Source: Brugia malayi (lineage: Eukaryota; Nematoda; Chromadorea; Rhabditida; Onchocercidae). Taken from it: a stretch of 64,000 nucleotides of DNA. Under the pieces are notes generated by a model. It ran no database searches. It saw nothing but the letters and a program-made list of their open reading frames with translations, and was not told the origin of the DNA. Shown piece after piece: positions 25,125 to 37,100 of the stretch. Where the stretch lies: positions 20,084,721-20,148,720 of the forward strand of contig NW_025062479.1 of NCBI RefSeq assembly GCF_000002995.4, in the 5' to 3' direction. A program made the translations under genes and the position numbers. The stretch's first letter is position 1. The number at the start of each line of letters is the position of its first letter.

Positions 25125-28100
25125 GTTAAACTTTCTTCTTCTTAAAAATAACTTTTTCAATGGAAAAAACTCCTGAACAATTTTAGATTATACATCTTAC
25201 CTTTCATGAAGAATTCTTGGAATTTTTTTCCGAAATCATTTTAGTTAATTTGATAACATTTTCAAAGTTGTTTGGTTTGATAATATGTTTAAATTAATAA
25301 ATATTTGATATTTGTCTAGTGAAGTATCTTTTTTTTCTCTACTCTTTTAATAAAAATTTTTCTTTTTTTTTTGCAATTAGAAGAATCATTGGAAATATTT
25401 TAGAGTTAACAATAATACAATAATTTTTTCAACTTATTTAGTTTTGGAATTACAGATGCTAAAGTTTTTTTTTGTCTTTAAATAGAACCTCAAAAAATTC
25501 TTTTCTTTTCTATTTTTCATGTATATTAGTACAACTGAATTTTTGAAATACAATGTCTAAAATGAATGAGATTTTATAACTTTTTAAAAATTTTAATTCT
25601 CTTTTTTCTTTGCTAATTCGTTCCATTAGTAGGTTTATAACTATTGATTTTGACCTAGTTTTCCTGTGTTTTTATTTTCTCTGTACTTTTGTACTTTTGA
25701 TTTATTTAAAATGTCAACACAAATTATTAATTATTTAACCAGGAAATGAATTAAACGAAAAAATATTGTTGTTTGAAAAATTAATATATTGTAAAATCTG
25801 AATTACATCCAGAAATGAGCTGCACTAATTTGTTCACCGGATAATCATATTAACGTTGTGTCGAGATTTGTAAATTCTTTATTAATTTTGACTATTTATA
25901 GTTTTCATTGAAGAATATCAATGATACTATTTTAAAGCATAGATATTTTTATTGTAAATATAAGTATCAGAATGGTTGATAAAACTTAAATAAGCTAAGA
26001 ATTTGAGCATTTTGTTTAGAAAATTTTATTTATCAATAAATTTCAAATGTTTTCTAATGAAACGTTATCGAATATTTTCCAAAAATTTTTAAATGAAAAA
26101 TCTTTTTCAGTTATCACCAGTAATGTTAGGTTGAAATTCTTTAACATTTATTTTTGATAATTTTTCAAGCTTTTTTAACTTTAATGTTTTGCTTAGAAAT
26201 TTTATCCAACACTAAATTTCAAAATTTTTACCAAATATCATTCCAAAAAAAATTTAATAACTTTGCAGTACCAAATATAGAATTATTTTAAAAAACGATC
26301 AAATGTGAAATTTATTGAAAAATATAATTATTAAATGAGAATTATTTCCAAAAACTTTTTGATAAATGAATGGAATGGCGAAATTTGGTTTTTTCATTAA
26401 AAAAAACTCCAAATTTTGAGATTATTGAAAGGTACAGTAATAATTGGTATTATTTATGGCATTAGTATTTCAACCATATGCTTGGAATTAATAATTGTAG
26501 CATAAATTATAGGTCATCAGAGGATTTAGTAAGCATTAAAAAAAGAGATTTTACGAATTTAAATTTTAAAAAATCAAAAAAGGGCTTTTTTTTGTTGAAT
26601 ACATGTTTGGTCATGAACTGCAATAGTATAATTTAGCCAATTCTGTTCGTTCATACTATAATTTGACCCAATTCAATTTTTTTTTTTTTTTTCTTTCAGA
26701 ATTATCCATATTTTTTTTCAATTTCACTTTGTATTGATGTTAATTTATCATCCATTCACTGAGTACCAATTATAATTTATCTCGTTGGTGACATTGTTTT
26801 TTTTTCCTTTCATTTACCAATCAATTATTCCATTCGTGATTAACAATCGAAATTTAATTCATTTAAGTTGTATTATTTTATTATTATTATTATTTCACTT
26901 CAAATATTTCCTCTTTTATTTGTTTTCTTTTTTAGATTGTTCGTAAATTTTTGATAGGTTTTTAATAAAGTCGTAATCTTAGTTTTTTCTTTTCTTTTTA
27001 TGCTAGGAGTTTTATTTTGTTGGATACTTTTATTTGTTGAATATTATTACTGGTATTCATTAGATGAATATTGAAAACTTGAAAAAATTTTTTTAAGATT
27101 ACCAGACTTATCTATTCAACATAGATTTGTTTATTTATTAAAATGTACAAATACCTTCCTCTAATAAATTCTATGACCTTTTTTTGCCACAAAAATTTAT
27201 TCCATTATGAATAATTAATTTAGTTTTAACTGTTCAACAAATTTACATCTTTTCGCAGTTAAATAAATGTTTACCAATTAAACAATCTTTCATAATTGAT
27301 TGTTAGATTGATAAATAAAATAGCACCTAATTTTACATTGGCATAGAATTGAGTTTAACTTTTGCTCTTTCAGATTAGCCAATCTGTTTTTGATAGATCA
27401 AGTTTTTTTATACTTTTTTTTTCACGACTGCTTCCTTATCAATTGAATCCTTTGAAAAATTTTCAAAACTATTAGGAGATACTTTTCATAAATTTTTAAT
27501 TAATCGAGGTGGTATATTAAAAAACATAATTTAAGCTCATAATATCATATGAATTGCTTAAGACATGAACGCTTAGCTTTTTCCGACGTATAATTATAAT
27601 ACTGCGGAATGCTTAATAAAAAAAAGTGGTAATGGTAGAGCGAGCCTAAATGTTTTATGATTATTTTCTAGCTCATAACTGATAACGATAATTAAAATCG
27701 TCTCATTAGTAAATAGTAATAGTTTTTGTACTTGTAATCAGTAAGCTACGGTAAATTTAATTTTTCTGTTTATTCATTAGTTGCCAGATAATTTAAGCTG
27801 TCTGTACTTAATTATCACTTATCATTTCATAGCTAATTTTTATTTGATAATATAAGTAGTATTTGGGAATGATTCCTTAATTTCTTGCTAATTAAAAAAT
27901 GATTTATATATTATGACATTAAGTTTTCAGAAAGTCGAATAACATTTTATACTTAATGTTGAATTTAAAATTAGAAAATAGGATAATAAAAAGTTATAAA
28001 GATGGAACAGTGATTGTAAAGATGAAACAACAATTTTATTTTTGATGTAAAAAATCTGGTTTTTCCTTTTTTTTTTAAAAAAAATTTGCATCCTAAATTT

Positions 28101-31100
28101 AAAGAATAAAAAATGAATTAAGGCAGAATGATTACTGAAAAGAAAATAAAAAGTTTCACAAAAAAGTAGTTGAAAAGAAGAAACAATATGAATAGAAGAA
28201 TTGAATGATAATTTTTGATAATTTGAATAGCAATGAGTGTGGGTGAGAATAAATATGTTAAAATTTCAATGTGATGTACTTGAAATAATTTTTTTTTATA
28301 TTCTTTTTCAAAAAAAAAGAAGTTATGACACTGCTCATTTGTTTGAACTACTTTTTTCTTTTTTTTTCACCTTTCCTTTTCAAACGAATTATGGTTTTTT
28401 GAGTGAGCCATTTTTGAAATTTAAACTAAGCAAACCACCCTTTTTTTTTCAAGAAAGCATTTTTTAATTAACAAAAATTATAACACAAATGCTATTAATC
28501 AATTAATTAATCTTTTGTAATTTTTTTTGATACTTCTTTTTGTCATTTTTTTTCTTTTAGCTTGTTTTCTTTTTTTATTAAGTACATATTTACATTTTAA
28601 TGTAATCATTTTAAGCATAAATTTTTTCTCCATTTTTGCAAGTAAAATTTATTTCCAGAATTCACTAATTAGTCTTTTTCCGGAAGCAATATAATAATTT
28701 TTTTTGGTTCATTGAACAAATTTTCCGTAAAATTCATATCTCTTACAAAAATATTCTCGTAGATTTATTTGAAATATACACAGCAGTCATATTTAGGATT
28801 TACCATTGCTATTCTTATTCTAATTATTATTATCATTCTAATTATCATTAATTACATATATTTACATTTTATTATTAAAACATATTTTTTCTCCAGGAAT
28901 TTTTTTTAGATTCCATGTATAATTAAATGAAATTGTATGGTTTTATTTAAATTATATATTTTCATTTGAATTTTTAGTTTTATTTAAAAATTTATTTAGA
29001 TTATATAGTTTTATTTAAATATTAACAATGCTTCTATTTTTAATTCTCGTCATTCATCCTTTTCCTAATTCAAATAATGAAAATTTTCAATTGGAAATTA
29101 AATAATTGCCGTGCATTTTTTCTTTGCCTCTAAAAATGATATCTACAATTAATTGCTACGCTGTAATTCCTACAGTAGAAGTTTGTTGTAATATTACAGT
29201 AAGATGTAACTTTTAGTAAAATTAATATCTAAATTTTGATTAAGAACTTTTTTAAATGAATGAAAATTTTTATTAGCTGGGCAAAATCTGGCAATTAATT
29301 ATATTAGCAAATTTGATTTAATCTGAAGGTCAAACAAAAGAAAAAATGATGAGAGAAGAAAGTAGGTGATGATTTGTGAATTTGTCATAATGGATGACAA
29401 ATTGATATTCAAAAAACAGGGTGAAGAAAGGAAAGGTGACAAATAGGTGCTAGTAGGTACCAAGTAGTAGGAAGGAAAAAAAAAAACTTTCCATACATTT
29501 GATAATAGTGGTATGGTAGGATGATTGTCATCATTAGCGTTGACCTCCATATTAATCAACAAATGATTAGTTTCAAGGTCGATCAATTTTAACTTCATAT
29601 TATGCACATCACATCAGTCTAAGTTTTAACCTTTCTTCCTCTTTCGCATTTTCAAATCATATGCTAATTCATAGTAAACATTGAAAATTAAAATTTTTTT
29701 ATTCCTTATCAAATTTATTTTAAGTTTTGCTTAACGATCGATTAATTAATTGATTGATTAATTTTTTTATTTATTTATGCTTTTCATAAATTACTTTGAC
29801 AGATAGCTTAAATATCTGTAGTTGAATTTGTTTTCGAATAATTTAATAAAAAATTTAAAATAGTTTATTATTGCTGATACTTTTACTTATTCTTTTCACC
29901 TAAGTTTGTTGCTTTTGTTTGAGTCTTGTATTTATTGTTTACATGTTTGTTTGTTTATTTTTCGCCTGTTTGTTTGTTTACTTACAGACCCATATATTTG
30001 TTAACTTATTCTAACATTCCTTTCTACCGTCTTGAGTTCCTTCTCACTCCACTTAAATTTCATTTACTTATCAATTAATTAATTTTTCCATTTATTTCTT
30101 TTATAAAATTTTGGTTGATAATCTTAGTTAACATATTATTATTATTATTATTGTCACTGTGATTTATGTAAAAAATTTTGAAAATTGAGTAAGTAACGTG
30201 GGTTAAGAAGCGCAATTATGAAATTAATAATACGTCATACGTGTAATAATCGTCATAAAAAACTGAGAATGAATTCATTTCTTTAGTTTTGAAGTAATTA
30301 ATTTTAATTGATTGTTTTTTTTTTTTTTATTGTTTTTACTATTTACTAAGGATGAAAGTTGTGAAGTTAGAAAAAGAAAAAAGATAAATGAGCAATTATA
30401 ATACAATCTATAATTTTCCATTCTTACTTTAGTTTTTGATTATTTTTTTTTTTACTGTTAATGAAAATTTTTCCAGAATAGTAGCACATGGTATTATTTT
30501 CTTTTTGATTTCTATTGGAATTTTAAAATTTGAAATTAAATAAATCATCACAAATTGTTAAAAATGCCACTGTATTTATCTTACATTACTCCTTCCCTAC
30601 CTTTTTCTACAAAAGTTTAATAATTCCGTTTTTTCTTTCTAAAAATCTTTTGGTAAATTTCAAGAAATTTAAAAATTTTGACAAATTTTAATCCATTCAT
30701 TGTGATGTATTTTTCCTTTTTTTGACTTGTGAAAAAAATTTGAATAAAAATTCATCAATTTAGTCAGATTAAAATTACTAGATTTTTTTCATACTTAAAA
30801 TTTAATAAAATCTTTTGCATAAATTTTAACCAAAATAATACATGAACTCTTTTCTATTCTCATTTTTTTTTTTTTTTTTTAAATTTATACATTGTAATTA
30901 AAAGCAAAAATTTAACGATTTGCTTCTTAATTTGTGATTCGATATTAAATTTTAGATTCGTTTATGTGTTGCTGTAAAATCACTGCCTAATAATTTCCTA
31001 TTTAATTTATCAAAAATTTCTTTTCTTTTTTTTTTTGGCATAATCATAAAAGTGATGATACTGAATAGTGTCACAAAGGATTGCGCACAGTCGACATCAT

Positions 31101-34100
31101 GGTTGGACCGTTATCATTTTATTCGACCTTTATGTAATGTTAAATTTGATAAAAGTTGCTTTAAATTACGAAGCATTTTCGGGACATATTATCGGTTAGA
31201 CTTTATTAATTTTTTAGACTCTAATTAATAAATTATTTAATCAATCAATTGGTAAATTCATTCACTAATTTTGAATGTTTCCATTTATCGTTATCTTTTC
31301 CTCCTTTCATTTTCAATTAGTTTAATAATTTTTATAAGATTAAAGTCATGTTCATACTTTAACTTAAAATAGATGCATAATTTCACAATTTTAAAAGTAT
31401 TTACAGACATTTGTGATAATTTGGTGTTGCTTTTAATCTAATACTTGGCAAGAAATTTTTTTATATTTGATCTCTTTTTTTGTTTCTTTAAGAATAAATA
31501 TTTCATGAAAAATTTTCATGATAGATCAGCATAATTAATTAAAACGAATTTTATCTTTTACTGAAATTCCATAATGATCAGAGGTTTTTTTTTTCTTGTT
31601 CTCAATAAAAATAAAAATTAAAAGTTTTGTTGACATTTTTGAAATTCGATATATTTAAATTTTATAAAATAGAGTATATTGTCTTAATACAGTTCTTTTT
31701 CACAAATTTTTTAAATGAAATAAAAATAATAAAGAATAAAATTCTTTTTTAAAACTTTTAAATGAAATAAAAATGATAAATGATAAGGAATTAATTTTAT
31801 AGGTATACAGTAACAGCAACATCAGATGGTACTAAATTATCGAATGCAATGAAAGATAAAGGTAATGGCGAGGTAGCTGCGGTACGTATTAAGGCCCGTT
31901 ATCAATCGGTACAAATATTACCTATGCAGGCATATACTGATTTATTGACTTTCATCAAGTTAGTTATTTTTCATTTTTTGAGGAAAAAATTATTTAAAAT
32001 TGACGAAGTTGTAGCATTCAGAAAGAGGATATAATTTTTTCACTCCATTCCAAAGTTTACCTCATTCATAATTTTCGAAAATCTCTTTATTATTTAATCA
32101 ATCAAGCAAAGAATTTCCTATGTAGAAAAATAAATAGATATGGATGAAAATATTATATTCCAATTCAGTTCTAGTAATTTTTCCACTTTTTACCAATTGT
32201 GAAAATAATAATTTATATATATTAATAATACAAAAGGGAAACAGCAAAAATCAACATTTAGACAGCATTAAATGAATAAAAGAAATTTATAGGAAATGTT
32301 ATCTTAATAAATAAAAGTTTTAAATATAAACTGATAGGACTGCAACTGTAACATTTCTTTCTTTTTTTAAATAATATATGAAACTTGAGTTGGTCTTTCA
32401 TATATTATTTATTAAATTCAAATATTTTTTTCTTTGATAATTTCACTCTCAAATGATAATTATATTTTAAATTATAATTTTTTATTGAATTTTTTTTAGA
32501 CAGTATTATTTATCAGTATGTCGTGTTTTGGAGCCGGCATTAAGTGTAAAAGCAAAAGAAGATTTGGCTACGGTACTTGTACGTATCATGCATAAATTAC
32601 ATATGGCCAAACATTTCTTATGCGATTTAATTATGTCTGAAGTTGATGTTCTCGGTATGCTTTATTTGTTATTTAATTTTCACTCTCTCATAAACATATC
32701 CTTTTTTAATCAATAATTTAATTTCGCATTATTTTACATTTTGTGCAGTTCTTTCTCAAACATAACTTTCTTTTTTGTTCTGAATACAATTCTGGTACAG
32801 ATGAGAATGTTAACCCATGTATTTTTGCTGTTATTCGTTCAACTTTTTTTTTTTCTTTCAGGAAAAAAGAAAAGAATGATTGATGTCAAATTGTTAAATT
32901 AATTAAAGAATTGTTTTTCGCTTCTTTTTTAATTTACTGTTGATTAAATTTTACATAATATAAATTATTTGATAATGATTTAATTTTACAGATAAGGAAT
33001 TGGAATTTCATCATCATCTTTTTATTCAGCATTTGAGCGTAAATAAAATTTATGTAAGATAGTATGCAATAGTAAGTATTAATGCTTGATGATTTCTCAT
33101 ATCCTTACGGAACATTTTAAAATTTCAGTTATGAATTTGAAACATTGTTAATTGCAGATAATGAACATTTGATGTTCCGTGGCAATTCATTAGCAACGAA
33201 AGCAATGGAAGCATATATGAAATTGGTTGCAGATGATTATCTTCAAGTAATTCAATTCCTTCCTTCTTCATAAATGCAATTTTATGACGAGCAAAAAGTT
33301 TTTAGTTAATGTCATCTTTAATTGATGTCATCATATTTCATTTCAATTAGGACTTAAATGGTTGTCATTTATTCCTTAATGAAGTAAATGCAAGGTAATT
33401 AATGAAAAATTAACATTTATACAATAAGTTTTCCATCAATTTTTGCAAAAAAAAAAATTTTTTTTCAGTAGTAGCAAGGAAAAATAATAAACTTATTAAA
33501 CAAATAATTGTGATATACTAAGTAGATGTAACTTAATTTGAAGGGCATTTCAAGTGCATTGCAGTGATATATGATATTAAATACATATTCAATAATATTA
33601 AGATATAACAAAATATAAATCTATATAACATAATTACTCGATAGAATAATCGTAAACAATCGTAAACACATGAAAGATGACATTTTCGTGACAACTTTTA
33701 GAATACACTTGGCGAATTTGTTAAAGCAATGCAACAATTTGATAAGGACTGTGAAGTAGATCCATTGAAAATGGCAAATATTAGTGTGATAGCGTTGGAA
33801 AAGAATCGTCATCAATTGGTGACAAATGTTAAAACTGCATGGTCTAAAATATTGGCAAGGTTGAATTTGTTTCTTTTTACGTTTGTTTTATTTCTAATTT
33901 AAACAAATTAAGATTGAATTAAATTTTGGGGATTTTGTTTCCATTTTCTTTTTTTTTTTTTCTTTCAGTTACTTTCAAAATATTCTTATCCTTCATTGTT
34001 ACTTATTCAAACATGCAACTATTTACTAAAAATTATGCTGAAAGTTAAATAATAGAAAAGACATTTTGAAAATTTAGAAGAAAAAACATTTTATAACATA

Positions 34101-37100
34101 TGAAAATTTCATTCCTTCCTTATTGTATGCTAAAAACCTACTTTTTTTGCTTTTCAAAAATGCATTTCACTTATTATTAAATCTTAAATTTCAGTTTGTT
34201 GAAACTTGTGATGGAAATTAGAAAAATTTAATTAAATGGTGTATTATTGTTAAGAAAAAAAAAAAAAAAAAAAGAAAACGATGTATCTATACAATTTTTA
34301 ATTAAAATATTTCAGTGCTGAAATATTTCCAATTGAATTACGCGAAATTTTTGTTACCCTACGACGACGTTTGGAAAAAATTGGTCGACTTGATCTTGCT
34401 GATACGCTAATTTCATCTAGCATTTTCCTGCGATTTCTTTGTCCAGCAATACTTAGTCCTAGTTTATTTAATTTAGTAAGCAAAGTCTTCGAGTTTTTTT
34501 TTCCAATAAATTTTTATTTTTTTGAAATTTTTAATCAAATTTTTTAATACCTAAACATTACTATTATTACTTTTGAAAATTCCTTAGAGTAACCTTTACG
34601 TTAATCAATGTTTCTAAGCTTTCTTTACTTTCTGATTATTCTTATTCAAGCTTTTGAGCTAGCTTTTTGTTTATCAACTAGTACTTCAACTTCAAAACTG
34701 CTGTGAAAATGAAAGTAACTTCTTTGATTTCAAATACCATCAAATTTTTTTTAAAGGATTTTTTCTGTCCTCCTTTTTTCTTTCGTTTTCAGTTTTACTT
34801 AAATTGATATCACTATTTAGTATTGCTATTTTCTGAATTTTAAAATAAGAAAAATTACTTAAAAATGATTTTTTTATTCTGTATTCTTTTTTTTTTTTTT
34901 TTTTGCTTTTTTCTAGATTTCTGAATATCCTTCGGGACACGCAGCTCGTAATCTTACACTGATCGCTAAAACACTACAAACATTAGCGAATTTTACAAAA
35001 TTTGGTGGCAAAGAGCACTATATGGATTTTATGAACGAATTCGTAGAACATGAATGGGATAATATGCATCGATATCTGATGAAAATTTCAACATTACCAG
35101 CAAATATTCAACGAAATTCGGGTGAAAATGACTGGAATATATCGGTTGATATTGGGAAAGAAGTATCATTGCTGTATTCCTACTTAGATGAGCTGTGGAC
35201 ACCTGAGGTACCTCTCTTAATATTAATTCTCTTTTTTTTTTTTTCCAAAATTAAAATTTTTCATTTTCTTTGTTTGTTTATAATTAACATTAAATCAATG
35301 AATTTTCATCTTTTTAATTTTGGCATAATATATGAAGCTATGGTCATTGCGACGATATTTCATGAATTTTTGACTCATGAAACAATATTTGATTCAGATT
35401 TTGGTACCATACTTATTTTAAATAGATAAAAAACAAAAATTTTCGATTGTTAGATATTTCTATGAGATATACCGATATTACAATGAAATTTAGTCAAAAT
35501 TTGCCCGATATCATAGTGACTAATTTTTGATTATATTTTGTGATTTTATTTTCTGTTTAGATTCATGAACAAGCAGCTAAATATGGATCACAGATGGCAG
35601 AATTGCGATTCATTTTAGCAAAATTACGCTATATACGAATGAGAAATGATGGTTGTAAAGATTATGAATTATTAACAGTTGAAAGTTCACCATCTGATTA
35701 TGATAATACAAACGTTTCAAGGTAATAAAACAAAACTTGGAAAATTATTTGAAATTAATTAATAATATAATTTCAAATTCTTCTTTAGCATATTAAACAT
35801 TTATTTCATAAATTAAACATTTATTTTATGAATGTTTTTATGAATGAATATTTCATAAATTAAACATTTATTTTATGAATGTTTAACATTTTTTGTGATT
35901 TTCTTGTCATTTTCATTAATTTAATTTAGTATTATTACCACTAATGGTATTACTATTCAAACTTTCATTATTTGAATTCAAATTTTGATAGTTAATTTTT
36001 AGATTACATGCATATAATAATAATGCGAAACTTCCAACACACATCCGTAATACAGTAAGCGAATCACATGTGATAACAAAAGGATCTCCAGCAACTCATT
36101 TAAACACAAATGATGATTATGTGTTAGATATTGCTTTATTAAATGATAGTTTGGCAGTACGACAAGCCGGTTTAACCGTACAAAAACATCGGAATGGACA
36201 TCATCGTAATCAACGATATTTGAATGAGAATGCTTCTTGTGAACGACATAACAAAAGGTTCTTCTCTATTTTATCTTATTGTTGAAAATTTTACAGCTAT
36301 CGTAATGGTTGCTGATGATAAGGCTTACTGTATGGTAGTAAGCTTTCCTTCACATTATGGCTGTTTTATCAAGAATAGGAATAATTCTTTACTTGATATT
36401 GCGTTTATTGTTGCTTTGTAATCGTTTGCTATTGGCAAACAATACTATATAATGAAATCATATAAATTCTCGAATATTTTAACATTATTAGATTTACAGA
36501 GCAGATATAAAAAAATAATTCTAATTTAAATTACCACAGTTTTTTATCGAATAAAATTAGCTTGTTACTTTGAAACATACTTGAAATTTTACACCTAAAG
36601 AAGAATTCTTCCTATTTACAGTATAATTTCATAACCATCCACATTTAACTAATAATATTTATGTGATATGATAAAGGACTATCAAATGATAACTTATGAG
36701 GAGATACTTGTTGTCCTTTGCTCAAACATTTGCATTACATAAATGAATTTTAGGAATCCATATATGGCATTACCAGATATTTCATCAAATCGTGAAAGAA
36801 TTATTGCATTTGATGCTAGCAGTAAGTCAGTAGCACCTGAAAATAGTACTTACATATCATCGAATATTTTATCCGACTATTCAACTGGTGGTTATCGTCG
36901 AAATGAAGAAACTGATTCAGATGAAACAACGCATGAATCTTCAATAACACGTTTTCGTCATACACGTCCACCGCGTAAAAATAAACGACGGACCGCTGTA
37001 TCAACAGATCGTGAACAAACAACAGTTACATGTCCGGATACTATTGTTGCACCCTCATCTAGTGGATATCAAAGTCAGAATCATAGTAGCAGGTAATGAA

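Noticed and set aside
29299..29607. 102-codon - frame
   Set aside because: It lies in the 6.8-kb intron, begins with ordinary residues but turns into Ser/Leu/Phe low complexity; no domain or splice support.
36816..37022. 68-codon - frame
   Set aside because: It is opposite to a RasGAP tail exon whose phases and splice sites fit; a shadow of that exon.
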